Below are positions 54,344 to 63,161 of a DNA stretch of 64,000 nucleotides, piece after piece (the first letter of the stretch is position 1; every line of letters begins with the position of its first letter). Source of the stretch: Sphingomonadales bacterium (GTDB taxonomy: Bacteria; Pseudomonadota; Alphaproteobacteria; Sphingomonadales; Sphingomonadaceae); contig JADJGU010000001.1 of the NCBI GenBank assembly GCA_016707885.1, positions 1,119,501 through 1,183,500 of the forward strand. Reading direction: 5' to 3'. The notes below the pieces were generated by a model. The model was given only the letters and a program-made list of their open reading frames with translations. It did no database searches and was not told the origin of the DNA. The position numbers and the translations under genes were made by a program.

Positions 54344-55303
54344 TTAATGCCTATAGCCGTGATGCAGGCGAAACCGTACTTTATTGGTAAGCGCCATCAC
54401 CCGCGCCAAAAGACTGGCGGATGCATCGCGCCAATTCGCAGCGCGGGCAACCATGGTGCCCCTATTGTGAACTCGGCCGAGATAGTCGAGCAATATCCAG
54501 TGCAATGTCTGATACGTCAGAGTGTTGGGGTTTGCGGGCTGTCCTGTGTATTGCCCGGTTTCAAATTGATAGTCATAGGTCGTCCAGCCAGACAAATCCC
54601 AGCGGTCAATATGAATTTCAACCGCGTCCATCACGGCATTCAACAGCTTTTCCGGTTCGGCAGTCTGGCTGAGACCAGAACGAACCAAATCACTCAGGCC
54701 AACAAGAGCATAGAGGCAGCCATTAAGGACATGGCGATACTGGCTGCGCGGATACTCTTCTAAAAACGGTCGCCCGTCTGGCAGGAGGTCCAGCAAACCG
54801 CCGTCAGCTACGCCGCGATCAAGCCAGTCCGCTGCCGCGTTGGCACAATCGGCGTAATGTTGCGCCCCAGTCATGCGTTGTGCGCGCACGAGCACGGAAA
54901 TACCCTCTCCCTGAGCTATGCAACTTAACCACCCCGGTGGCATGGCTACCAAGGGGAAGTCGTGGCGAAAGGCGCATTCTGACTGGCTGGCGAACCAATT
55001 TGCGCATGCGAGAAATCGGCGCCGGGCTTGGGTGTCTCTCTGTGCACGGTTCCAGTTCGCCAGACCATATGCAGCAATTCGCGAAGGCAGATAAGTAAGC
55101 GGAATGGCACCTGGAATTTCACGTAAAGGAATTCCGTTTTCGTCGAAAGGCGCAAAATATTGGTCCGGCCGGTCCAGTTGATAGCCCCAGTCGAGCGGGT
55201 AAAGCCAGTTCTCGGCAGTCCAATCCGCAGCGGTGCAATCACAGCGGCCGGTGAGGTAAAATCCCAGATCACGAGCTACCAGGCCTAGTTCTTTCCTAGG
55301 CAT
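54344..55303 (-). CDS. D-glucuronyl C5-epimerase-like protein
   Basis: A 319-residue protein of the D-glucuronyl C5-epimerase C-terminal domain family (PF06662-like). Family features are WLSCIAQGEGISVLVRAQRMTG, then GGLLDLLPDGRPFLEEYPRSQY and HVLNGCLYALVGLSDLVR, followed by Tyr-rich TYDYQFETGQYTG. The eukaryotic enzymes turn glucuronate into iduronate within heparan-type chains. Bacterial members occur in polysaccharide loci, and their activity is often unproved. There is no signal peptide, so it probably acts in the cytoplasm on the repeat unit, or is a lyase/hydrolase relative. It lies 2 bp from the AsnB-like gene and overlaps the GT4 gene by 8 bp. Confidence 0.82.
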   Translation of the reverse strand: MPRKELGLVARDLGFYLTGRCDCTAADWTAENWLYPLDWGYQLDRPDQYFAPFDENGIPLREIPGAIPLTYLPSRIAAYGLANWNRAQRDTQARRRFLACANWFASQSECAFRHDFPLVAMPPGWLSCIAQGEGISVLVRAQRMTGAQHYADCANAAADWLDRGVADGGLLDLLPDGRPFLEEYPRSQYRHVLNGCLYALVGLSDLVRSGLSQTAEPEKLLNAVMDAVEIHIDRWDLSGWTTYDYQFETGQYTGQPANPNTLTYQTLHWILLDYLGRVHNRGTMVARAANWRDASASLLARVMALTNKVRFRLHHGYRH

Positions 55304-56450
55304 TTGGGATCACCTTGGCTGCGATCTGCGCGTCATACATTGCCACCAGATTCTTCGCATCGACATCCCAATTGTACCCACCAAGTACCGCTTCCCGCCC
55401 GCGCGCGCCCATGGCTTGAGCCTCGTGCGGATTGTCCATAATCCATGTTATCGCATCGGCTATCGCTTGATAATCGCCTGGATCGACGCATATCCCACAT
55501 CCGATCTGTTCTATAAGTTGCCGCCAGATGGGGAAATTCGATACGATGATCGGCAATCCGGCTGACATGCACTCGAAAAATTTGTTCGGCTCGGACTCAA
55601 TCACGTTCGGTGTCGGCTCATATAAAATCAAACCACAGCGCGACTGGGCAAAAACACTGCCCACATCCTTGCGATCCACCCACCCTACAAAATCCACATT
55701 CGACCAGCCAGCCAGGGATTTGGTACGCACTTCGACATCGGGGTCGGGCCATACACCGCCCAAAGTAAGCCGCGCGCCGAGCCGATCAGGAAGGAGCGCA
55801 AAGGCGTTCACCATGGCGAGCGGCCCATTGAATGCGGCAAGCCCTCCCAGATATACCGCACGCATTGGTCGATCGGTAAAATCGGGCATTTCCGCTGGCG
55901 CCATCTCCCCCACAATCGGAGTGTTCCGGATCAAAGTAACAAATTCAGGCGGGAAACGTGCTGCGATCGCAGATGTTGCAGCAGAGGCGTGATCGAGCAT
56001 CTTGCACGCGAGCCACTCGAACAGCCTTACGCCCAGCGAAATAGGCCACCGCGCCCATTGGGGCAGATAGGCTTTGTCCTGAAGATCCTTGGCGACATCT
56101 TCATGGACGTCATAGATCACCACCGTTGTACCTATCAGTTTTAAAAGCAACCCTGCCCAGATCAGCTCGATATCATGAAAATGCACCACATCGGCGCGCA
56201 ACCGGCGAGCAATCATCGCTGCGCGCCACACACCAACGGTGGTGCGCCGAATACGCCCTTCGATCAAACCAAGTGGAACGATTTTGACGTTTTCGCGCAC
56301 CTCATCGGTTTCGCCACCTTGTATCAACGTCACGTCAAAGCCGGCTCTGGCTAACGAAACGCACTGCTTGTGAAATATCCGTGCATCAAATGGACGATGC
56401 ACCGTGGTGATATGGACTGCCTTTATTCCGCGCCGCGATGCTTGGTTCAT
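55296..56450 (-). CDS. GT4-family glycosyltransferase 2
   Basis: A 384-residue GT-B glycosyltransferase. The N-terminal domain has VHITTVHRPFDARIFHKQCVSL and DVVHFHDIELIWAG; the C-terminal domain has AVYLGGLAAFNGP and the E-x7-E-like EPNKFFECMSAGLPIIVS. The opening and the HDIE motif are like enzymes of capsule and exopolysaccharide loci. ATG 56450 overlaps the stop of the initiating transferase by ATGA; the longer frame to 56534 lies inside that gene. It probably adds the second sugar after the initiating phosphosugar. The donor is unknown. Confidence 0.88.
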   Translation of the reverse strand: MNQASRRGIKAVHITTVHRPFDARIFHKQCVSLARAGFDVTLIQGGETDEVRENVKIVPLGLIEGRIRRTTVGVWRAAMIARRLRADVVHFHDIELIWAGLLLKLIGTTVVIYDVHEDVAKDLQDKAYLPQWARWPISLGVRLFEWLACKMLDHASAATSAIAARFPPEFVTLIRNTPIVGEMAPAEMPDFTDRPMRAVYLGGLAAFNGPLAMVNAFALLPDRLGARLTLGGVWPDPDVEVRTKSLAGWSNVDFVGWVDRKDVGSVFAQSRCGLILYEPTPNVIESEPNKFFECMSAGLPIIVSNFPIWRQLIEQIGCGICVDPGDYQAIADAITWIMDNPHEAQAMGARGREAVLGGYNWDVDAKNLVAMYDAQIAAKVIPNA

Positions 56451-57208
56451 GAGCCTCCGCCATAGAGGGAGCCATCCTCCACTTTCGCGGCACCCGGCGC
56501 AATCGCCGGCTCCAGCGGTACCAACCGACGGCATACTTCAATCAGTTCGCCATCCGCTGCATGGTCGCGCAATATTGCCACAACTCCATCGAGGGCTTTC
56601 TGCTTATTGATTATCGCCAATATCGTAAGTCCCACTATCCGGATATCCATCGCAAGCGACATATTGTCGATGTAGAACAGTCCCAGTCGGCTTTTCCATG
56701 GCCTGATCAAACGGTTATACTCAAGGTCGGCATGGGTCGCGCCAGCCAGAATGTTGCCTTCGTCCGAAAACACGATCGACGCGAGGTCGGTTATACCGGG
56801 GCGTACATCCAGCAGGCGCATTTCAGCGCTGGTGTACAAATCCGTGCCCCAATTGCGCACTTGAGGGCGAGGGCCCACGACGGACATCGACCCGATCAAC
56901 ACATTGAAAAATTGCGACAGTTCGTCAATTTTCCAGCGTCGAATGAAATGCCCAACCGCTGTAATCCGTTGATCATCCGCTCCTGTGGAATTGACGCCGG
57001 TTTTGGAAGCGTTTGCTACCATTGAACGGATCTTCATCATCGTGAATTCGCCGCCACCGCGCGCAACACGCGGGGCGCGATATATTGGTGAACGAAAGTC
57101 CTGAAGCCATACCGCAATCATCACACCGATTAGCAGAGGGCTGGTCAATATGAGGACCGATGCCGACATCAATAAGTCGAGGAAGCGTTTGAACATGTAG
57201 GAACGCAT
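56447..57208 (-). CDS. Initiating undecaprenyl-phosphate sugar transferase
   Basis: A 253-residue short-form polyprenyl-phosphate glycosyl-1-phosphate transferase (PglC/WcaJ catalytic domain). One N-terminal membrane helix (LMSASVLILTSPLLIGVMIAVW) is followed by RRWKIDELSQFFNVLIGSMSVVGPRPQ with the catalytic Asp-Glu pair, then VRPGITDLASIVFSDEG. It moves the first sugar phosphate onto undecaprenyl phosphate at the inner membrane. A C-terminal extension of about 60 residues beyond the fold is unusual. It is 11 bp from the split transketolase genes. Confidence 0.9.
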   Translation of the reverse strand: MRSYMFKRFLDLLMSASVLILTSPLLIGVMIAVWLQDFRSPIYRAPRVARGGGEFTMMKIRSMVANASKTGVNSTGADDQRITAVGHFIRRWKIDELSQFFNVLIGSMSVVGPRPQVRNWGTDLYTSAEMRLLDVRPGITDLASIVFSDEGNILAGATHADLEYNRLIRPWKSRLGLFYIDNMSLAMDIRIVGLTILAIINKQKALDGVVAILRDHAADGELIEVCRRLVPLEPAIAPGAAKVEDGSLYGGGS

Positions 57209-57219
57209 AGTTTTGGCCC

Positions 57220-58140
57220 CTATCGCGCTAACACGGCTCGCGCCGCCGCTTCAATCGCCGCAGAATCCATACCATAAGCTGCCCGAAGATAATCCTGATC
57301 TCCCACGATCGTCGGATAGCAATCTGCGAGGCCGACAGTACGCCATCCAGCAGGCATCGCGCCTTCGGAAAGCAGCAGTTCGGCAACTGCGCCGCCCAAA
57401 CCACCTACAACATTATGCTCCTCGATCGTGACGATGGCTCCAGTCTCCTGCGCTGCGGCTACAAGTGGTGCCGCGTCCAGTGGCTTAAGCGTATGCACCG
57501 AAAGAATCCGCGCATTTATTCCTTCAGACTCCAGCTTCGCTGCTGCCTTCAACGCTTCTGACAATATTGCGCCAATGGTGACCAAGGTTACATCATTGCC
57601 GTCGCGCACCTTGCGTACCTTACCGAGAGTCACATCGTCATCGTCGACCGGCAAATTTGCGCGGCCTTTATCCAGACGCAAATATTTGGGTCCAGGCCGG
57701 GCTACCATCTGCCGGGTCAGCAACCGGGTTTCCCATGCGTCTGACGGAGCGACGACCGTCATGCCAGGCAACGCGCGCAAAATTGCCAAATCTTCGGTAG
57801 CGAAATGCGACATTCCGAGCTGCCCGTAAGAAAAACCGCCACCGACTGCGACTGCGGTAACGTCGGCATCATGGTAGCAAACGTCGTTGCGTAGCTGCTC
57901 AAGGCAACGCAAGGTTGTGAAGTTGGCGATCGAGTAAGTGAAAACCTTATGGCCTTCTAACGCCAGGCCGGCGGCAAGGCCGGTCATATTCTGTTCGGCC
58001 ACACCTGCGTTGATAAACTGATCGGGGAAGCGGTCAGCAAAGTCTGTAAGTACGCCAAAGCCGAGGTCACCCGTTATCAACATCACCGAGGGGTCAACCG
58101 CGGCAATTTCGCTCAACTCTGCGACAAAGGCGTCACGCAT
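57220..58140 (-). CDS. Transketolase C-terminal subunit
   Basis: A 306-residue protein corresponding to the pyrimidine-binding and C-terminal domains of transketolase. It shows DRFPDQFINAGVAEQNMTGLAAGLALEGHK, with the catalytic Glu of the GVAEQ region, then GMSHFATEDLAILRALPGMTVVAPSDA. Together with the N-terminal half encoded just upstream (8-bp overlap) it would form one thiamine diphosphate enzyme that moves a two-carbon ketol unit. Split forms located in surface-polysaccharide loci are thought to modify nucleotide-linked sugars, giving branched or extended sugars. The long upstream frame belongs to the N-terminal gene in another phase. Confidence 0.9.
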   Translation of the reverse strand: MRDAFVAELSEIAAVDPSVMLITGDLGFGVLTDFADRFPDQFINAGVAEQNMTGLAAGLALEGHKVFTYSIANFTTLRCLEQLRNDVCYHDADVTAVAVGGGFSYGQLGMSHFATEDLAILRALPGMTVVAPSDAWETRLLTRQMVARPGPKYLRLDKGRANLPVDDDDVTLGKVRKVRDGNDVTLVTIGAILSEALKAAAKLESEGINARILSVHTLKPLDAAPLVAAAQETGAIVTIEEHNVVGGLGGAVAELLLSEGAMPAGWRTVGLADCYPTIVGDQDYLRAAYGMDSAAIEAAARAVLAR

Positions 58141-58993
58141 TTTCGCCCTCCCCGGTTGCGCGGCCAAGCTCGGTGCAGGCGGCTGCGTATTCCTCGCCTT
58201 GCGGCGTCCGGTAATGCCACAACACGGCATTCTCCATAAATGAAACGCCTTTGCCCTTGGTCGTATGGCAAATCACAACCGAAGGCCGTCCCCGTTCGCC
58301 CGATTCCACAGCAAGAGCGGTCGAGAGCGCTGTATGATCATGACCATCGACTTCGGCGACATGCCATCCAAACGCTCGCCACTTATCGGCGAATGGCTCG
58401 AGAGCGAGCGTGTTGGCCACTGAATCGAGCGACTGTATCTTGTTATAGTCCACAGCGACTATCAAATTGTCGAGTTTGTGATGCGCGGCAAACATGATAG
58501 CCTCCCAGTTGGAGCCTTCGTCACACTCGCCGTCGGATAACACTACAAATACTCTGTTGGCTCGGCCCGCCCGCTTTGCCGCGAGCGCCATGCCGGCGCC
58601 GACTCCCAGACCGTGCCCCAATGAACCAGTTGAAAACTCGACGCCCGGTACACCCTTGTGGCTGACATGGCCAGACAGCTTCGATCCATTCTGATAATGC
58701 GTTTTAAGTTGCTCGCGCGGTAGAAATCCCCGCTCTGCAAGCGCAGCATACACGCCTGCACCGGCATGCCCCTTGGAGAGGATGAACCGGTCGCGATCAA
58801 TCCAGCGCGGCTCGGCCGGATTGAGGCGCATGATGTCACCATAAAGCACGGCCAAAATGTCTGCCAGCGACAACACTGATCCGACATGCGAACTCTTTCC
58901 GAGATGTGTCATGTCAACTGCATGGCGACGGATGGCCAGTGCCATTGCCGTGGTATCAATGGCGTTGGCCCGGAAGACAGAAGGTTGGGTCAT
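58133..58993 (-). CDS. Transketolase N-terminal subunit
   Basis: A 286-residue protein corresponding to the thiamine diphosphate-binding domain of transketolase. The family's SSHVGSVLSLADILAVLYG, SKGHAGAGVYAALAERG and GSLGHGLGVGAGMA are followed by the TPP motif SDGECDEGSNWEA...VDYN. It pairs with the C-terminal subunit next to it. Housekeeping transketolase is a single chain of about 660 residues. This split pair in a polysaccharide operon suggests a special role in sugar synthesis. The methyltransferase gene ends 12 bp upstream of its start. Confidence 0.9.
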   Translation of the reverse strand: MTQPSVFRANAIDTTAMALAIRRHAVDMTHLGKSSHVGSVLSLADILAVLYGDIMRLNPAEPRWIDRDRFILSKGHAGAGVYAALAERGFLPREQLKTHYQNGSKLSGHVSHKGVPGVEFSTGSLGHGLGVGAGMALAAKRAGRANRVFVVLSDGECDEGSNWEAIMFAAHHKLDNLIVAVDYNKIQSLDSVANTLALEPFADKWRAFGWHVAEVDGHDHTALSTALAVESGERGRPSVVICHTTKGKGVSFMENAVLWHYRTPQGEEYAAACTELGRATGEGENA

Positions 58994-59005
58994 AAAGGCG
59001 CCCTA

Positions 59006-59773
59006 TCAGTCCAGAACGGCAAAGCCGATATAGGGATCAAACTCATGTCGCCGAATTTTCAGCGGCCGTTTTGCATGCGTTTCGAGCATTGCGAGCGTTT
59101 CCCCAGGCCAAAGTGGGTTGTCGAGCTCGTCGAAGGCGAGCACCGCGCCTTTGGGCATTCTTGGCAAGAAATGTTCGAGTGCAATCTTGGTCGGCTCATA
59201 AAGGTCGAAATCTAAAAACAGCAATGAAACCAAGATGTGGGGATTTTCCTCTATGAATGTCGGTATGGTTTTTGTGGCATCACCGCGTACGAGATGCACC
59301 TTGTCGACATGGCCCAGAAAGCGGGTCGAATCATAGTTGGCGATTAGCTGGGTCAGTTCGTCATGCACATCGGCTGCGAGATCGCCAACCTTCACATGTT
59401 GTGAAGACGCCGATCGATCCTTTTCGCTCACCCCTGGAAAACCTTCGAACGTATCAAAACCGTAAATCCGCCGGGTGAGATTTACCGGTTCCATGATCGC
59501 AGAGAATTTGGCCCAGCTCATGATACCGAAGCCATGATTGACCCCGCACTCGATTACCGATCCCTTTACGGGCAGTGTAAGCTTGAACAGTTCATAAAGC
59601 GCGAGGAACCTCGTAAGGTTTTGCCGCCGCACATATTTGGGAAAATTCTCCATCTTCGTTTCCCAGCTGGATGGATTGCCCTCAAACAGCGCACGGTTGC
59701 GGGGAGCCTCCAGCCTCTCTTCTTGTGTGCGCAAGCCCCCGGCTACGGCGATTCCGTCGGTCGTCATGTTCAA
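59006..59773 (-). CDS. TylF/MycF-type O-methyltransferase
   Basis: A 255-residue SAM-dependent methyltransferase of the macrocin O-methyltransferase (TylF) family. GSVIECGVNHGFGIMSWAKF contains the SAM-binding motif I, RIYGFDTFEGFPGVSEKD is the family signature, and the Mg-binding-type acidic residues are in LLFLDFDLYEPTKIALEHFL and FDELDNPLWPGE. TylF members methylate hydroxyl groups on sugars. In this locus it would decorate a sugar of the repeat unit or its nucleotide precursor. A Met two codons in could be the actual start. Confidence 0.87.
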   Translation of the reverse strand: MNMTTDGIAVAGGLRTQEERLEAPRNRALFEGNPSSWETKMENFPKYVRRQNLTRFLALYELFKLTLPVKGSVIECGVNHGFGIMSWAKFSAIMEPVNLTRRIYGFDTFEGFPGVSEKDRSASSQHVKVGDLAADVHDELTQLIANYDSTRFLGHVDKVHLVRGDATKTIPTFIEENPHILVSLLFLDFDLYEPTKIALEHFLPRMPKGAVLAFDELDNPLWPGETLAMLETHAKRPLKIRRHEFDPYIGFAVLD

Positions 59774-59788
59774 ACCTCTTGTGTTAAA

Positions 59789-60901
59789 TCAGGCGTAAAA
59801 TGCACGGATATGTTCGATAACATAGTCGACATCGTCATCGCTCAGCATGTGGTGCATCGGCAACATCATATAGCGGCGCGACATTTCCTCTGCATAGGGG
59901 GCGCTGCATCGAAGTCCAAGATCCTCAAACTGATGAATCATGTGCCCGCCCCATTGCAAAATCGTTCCGATTCCGTTCGCACTGAGATGTTCACGCAATG
60001 CGTCACGATCATCGGCCTGGATTTCGTAGTTCTGAAAAATGTCAAATCGTAGATTGTCGCTATCGGGGGCAGGTGGTAGCAAAAGCTGGGCTATATCGGA
60101 TAGTCCTGCCTGATATCTCGAGGCGATTGCACGTCGACGGGCAATCGCCTCGTCATAATGTGCCAGCTTCACTCGAAGTATTGCGGCCTGAATATTGTCC
60201 AATCGACCGTTATGACCGAACCGCTTAACCTTTCCATCCGCGCCTCGGCCATGATCGCGCAGCTCCCTTATTTCCTTGGCCGCATCGTCGTCATTGGTAA
60301 CTATGGCACCGCCATCGCCGAAACAACCGAGCGTTTTCGCCGGATAGAAACTGTAAGACCCGGCAACGCCGAACAGGCCAGCTGGCGTATCGCGGAACTT
60401 CGCGCCCATAGCCTGGCAGCTGTCTTCAACGATTTTCAAATTATGCTGTTTCGCTAGCGCGCCGATCGCGTCCATATCAGACGTCCGCCCGTTCAACTGC
60501 GTTGGCATGATAGCGCGTGTGTTGTCGGTGACCAAGGTTGCAGCACTAGCCGTGTCCATCATCGCGTCAGGGAGGCAATCACATACCACCGGGATCGCTC
60601 CGACGTGGTGCACTGCGGCTGCCGTAGCAATAAATGTGTGCGAAGAAACGATAACTTCGTCACCGGTGCCGATGCCGGCCGCACGCAGTGACAATGTCAA
60701 CGCGACGGTGCCGTCGGCCACGCCAATCGCGTGACGGCAGCCCAGATAAGCTGCAAGCTCCTCTTCAAACGACAGTAAATCCCTTTGCATGATGAAGGCA
60801 CCGCGCGCCATCACGTCATGCATGGTGGCCATATAAGTCTCTGACCGTTCCGCGAACATTGCGGGATAGTTGAAGAATGGTACAGATCTAGCGAATGTCA
60901 T
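59789..60901 (-). CDS. DegT/DnrJ/EryC1 aminotransferase 1
   Basis: A 370-residue PLP-dependent sugar aminotransferase. The PLP lysine is in SFYPAKTLGCFGDGG; VIVSSHTFIATAAAVHHVGAIPV and LKIVEDSCQAMGAK are also typical. Such enzymes put an amino group on 3-keto or 4-keto nucleotide sugars, consistent with the dehydratase at 44.4 kb that makes a 4-keto sugar. ATG 60901 overlaps the acetyltransferase stop by 14 bp; the longer frame runs into that gene. A close counterpart occurs at the window end. Confidence 0.92.
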   Translation of the reverse strand: MTFARSVPFFNYPAMFAERSETYMATMHDVMARGAFIMQRDLLSFEEELAAYLGCRHAIGVADGTVALTLSLRAAGIGTGDEVIVSSHTFIATAAAVHHVGAIPVVCDCLPDAMMDTASAATLVTDNTRAIMPTQLNGRTSDMDAIGALAKQHNLKIVEDSCQAMGAKFRDTPAGLFGVAGSYSFYPAKTLGCFGDGGAIVTNDDDAAKEIRELRDHGRGADGKVKRFGHNGRLDNIQAAILRVKLAHYDEAIARRRAIASRYQAGLSDIAQLLLPPAPDSDNLRFDIFQNYEIQADDRDALREHLSANGIGTILQWGGHMIHQFEDLGLRCSAPYAEEMSRRYMMLPMHHMLSDDDVDYVIEHIRAFYA

Positions 60902-61475
60902 CTTTACCTCGATCAAATAATTGGGAAAGTTCAGTGATGGCGTAATAGCCGAGCGGAGTAAGACCAAACCGCGGCACTTTAGTACCGCGCCCAACCAGCG
61001 AAAAACCTGCTTTCCGGATCACTGCGATGGAAGCGGTATTTGCGTCTTCAGTCAAATACCAGAAAGTCCGGCCAGAATGCCCTAGCGCGGCGATTGTTTC
61101 ATCGATTGCGCGGACGGCCAAACCGCGACCCCGGTGCGCAGGGGATGTTTCTGTGGCACCGATTTGCAAGTCATCAAGCCCCATAAAGGGAAACCGAGCA
61201 AATCGAGGCATAATAAGCGAACTGTGCGCAATCGAACCGTCGGGCGCCGAAAGCCGGACCATGGAATATGAGGGGGTCTCGAACAATCCTGCTGTATGCA
61301 TGAAGCTATAGGACAATATGCGCGGATCGCGTCGTCCTGGAGGGAAGGGTCGTGACAGCGAGGGCCGCCAGAAACCAAGACGATATTCGTGCGTTTGCGC
61401 TCGCATGTCGCGCAGCCGCTCGGCACCCGACCAATCGTCTCCCGCCAGCGCAAAAAACAGAACCGGTTGGGCCAC
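60888..61475 (-). CDS. GNAT-family N-acetyltransferase
   Basis: A 195-residue GNAT acyltransferase. The acetyl-CoA binding site is seen in ETSPAHRGRGLAVRAIDETIAAL (R/Q-x-x-G-x-G/A type), followed by FWYLTEDANTASIAVIRKAGFSLVGRG. Placed between an epimerase-like gene and an aminotransferase, it most likely acylates the amino group formed by the latter on a nucleotide sugar. The N-terminal 60 residues are less typical. It overlaps the aminotransferase gene by 14 bp and is 3 bp from the WecB-like gene. Confidence 0.83.
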   Translation of the reverse strand: MAQPVLFFALAGDDWSGAERLRDMRAQTHEYRLGFWRPSLSRPFPPGRRDPRILSYSFMHTAGLFETPSYSMVRLSAPDGSIAHSSLIMPRFARFPFMGLDDLQIGATETSPAHRGRGLAVRAIDETIAALGHSGRTFWYLTEDANTASIAVIRKAGFSLVGRGTKVPRFGLTPLGYYAITELSQLFDRGKDDIR

Positions 61476-61478
61476 GGT

Positions 61479-63161
61479 TCAGCTCAACTTTTCGCGCAGC
61501 GTTGACCAATGGGCGTCGCGTTCGAAATCAAAGATCTGGAGCTCGGCTTCAAAATTACCGACGGGCACAGCCGACCAAGCCCATGGGCGAATTCGGATCG
61601 GGGGCGTGTCCTTGCCGATTTCAACCGTGTCGGCCCAACCCTTGTTACCTTCAGCAGCGCTGTCATCCTGAAGGACCGGAAATGTTAAAACCGGAACTTT
61701 TCGCTGCAGCTTTTCTCCAAGATAATCGGCATATTTTTGATCAGATGTGGCTAAACCGTCCGCATTCTCGGCCAGTGCACCAATCTGCGTGATGACGTCT
61801 TCGTTCAAGGGATTGAAACCGGCGGTGCCAGGATCGACCCATAAAGTCGCGCGCGCGCCCAGCCGACGACATAGATCAAGCATAGTGGTTGCGTTGGACA
61901 AGGATCGGGTAATGTTGAGCACTAACGCTTGCGCGCCTGCTTCCTTTTGCCGCGTGCAGAGCCGGGCGAAGGCGTCCAGCGATAGGGAAGAAGCATCTGC
62001 CGCGCGTGGCAGCTGCTCAAAACGCGCTACAGGGTGCCAAGGTCCTTCGCCGCCCCGCGACGAGGTCGAAAGAAAGGCAGAGACTGCATTGACAATTTGT
62101 GAGCCCGCATCGCCGCTGCCAAAATTGTGCTCGACCAATGCGGTAACACCTTTGTGCCGGTTGAAACTGCGAAGCGCCTCCGCAAGTCGTTCGCCGCTCT
62201 GCCCTGTCATCACGGCAAGGCCAGCTTCAACTGCTTCAATCCAGGCGCTGCTTTCGAGCGGTACAATTGCCGCTTTTCCTGCAAAAAAAGCTTCACGACC
62301 GACGCCTCCGGAATCGGTCACGGCAACCGCACATTGACGCAGCAAAGATTGGAAGTCGAAATAGCCCAGGGGATCGACAAGCCGCAAATTTCCTTTGGGC
62401 GCCCAGGCCCAATCGTTCAGGCGGTGCATCAACCTTGGATGCGCAGGCAACAGAGCGGGCAACGGACCTTGATCAAGCGCCTCCAAAATATCGAGGCATG
62501 TGTCTTTGACGTCGGTGTTTTCCGCACGATGTATCGTGCAAAGTGCGTAGCCGTCAGCTTTGAGACCAAAATCGTCCGGTTGCTTCGCAGGCATTGTCTC
62601 CAGCAACTCTCCCGAAAGCTTGAATATATCGTACATAGGATCGCCGACAAACTGCACACGATCAGGCCCAAAACCCTCGCGGGCAAGATAGCGCACGGCT
62701 TTGCGCGAACTTGCAAGGCACAGCGAAGACAGATGGTCGGTTACAACGCGGTTCACTTCTTCGGGCATTGCCGAGCGACGGTACAGTCGCTCGCCACCTT
62801 CGACATGGATCAACGGAATATCAAGGTGACCAGCGCAAATCGCACCCGCTATTGTGGAATTGGTATCCCCATAGACAAGTAGCGCGTCGGGTCGTTCAAC
62901 CTCGATTATCTCACGTAACGGATTTAGCATTTTGCCAATCTGATCGACGATGTGGCCCGAGCCGATACCCAAAGCATAGTCAGGCGCTTCGATCTCGAGT
63001 TCGGTAAAAAACACGTCGGACAGCATTTCATCATAGTGCTGACCTGTATTGACGACAATGCTGCGCCACGGCGCATCTGCACCCAATTCACGCAATCGGC
63101 GAGCAGTGACGCCAAGTTTGATAAACTGCGGCCGGTTGCCGACAATCGTCAAGACTTTCAC
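61479..63161 (-). CDS. wecB: WecB-like UDP-GlcNAc 2-epimerase with C-terminal extension
   Basis: A 560-residue protein whose first 375 residues or so are a UDP-N-acetylglucosamine 2-epimerase (WecB/NeuC family): IVGNRPQFIKL, NTGQHYDEMLS, VYGDTNSTIAGA, HRAENTD and AVTDSGGVGREAFFAGK. Two conserved places deviate: HVEAGLR is HVEGGER here, and the substrate-binding GGxQEEA is GGVGREA. It is about 180 residues longer than usual. The extra C-terminal part (VARFEQLPRAADASSL, then LVLNITRSLSNATTMLDLCRRLGARATLWVD) is not recognisable to me. It looks like an alpha/beta domain. The product would be a ManNAc-type sugar for the polymer or a modified derivative. It overlaps the next gene by ATGA. Confidence 0.85.
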   Translation of the reverse strand: MKVLTIVGNRPQFIKLGVTARRLRELGADAPWRSIVVNTGQHYDEMLSDVFFTELEIEAPDYALGIGSGHIVDQIGKMLNPLREIIEVERPDALLVYGDTNSTIAGAICAGHLDIPLIHVEGGERLYRRSAMPEEVNRVVTDHLSSLCLASSRKAVRYLAREGFGPDRVQFVGDPMYDIFKLSGELLETMPAKQPDDFGLKADGYALCTIHRAENTDVKDTCLDILEALDQGPLPALLPAHPRLMHRLNDWAWAPKGNLRLVDPLGYFDFQSLLRQCAVAVTDSGGVGREAFFAGKAAIVPLESSAWIEAVEAGLAVMTGQSGERLAEALRSFNRHKGVTALVEHNFGSGDAGSQIVNAVSAFLSTSSRGGEGPWHPVARFEQLPRAADASSLSLDAFARLCTRQKEAGAQALVLNITRSLSNATTMLDLCRRLGARATLWVDPGTAGFNPLNEDVITQIGALAENADGLATSDQKYADYLGEKLQRKVPVLTFPVLQDDSAAEGNKGWADTVEIGKDTPPIRIRPWAWSAVPVGNFEAELQIFDFERDAHWSTLREKLS

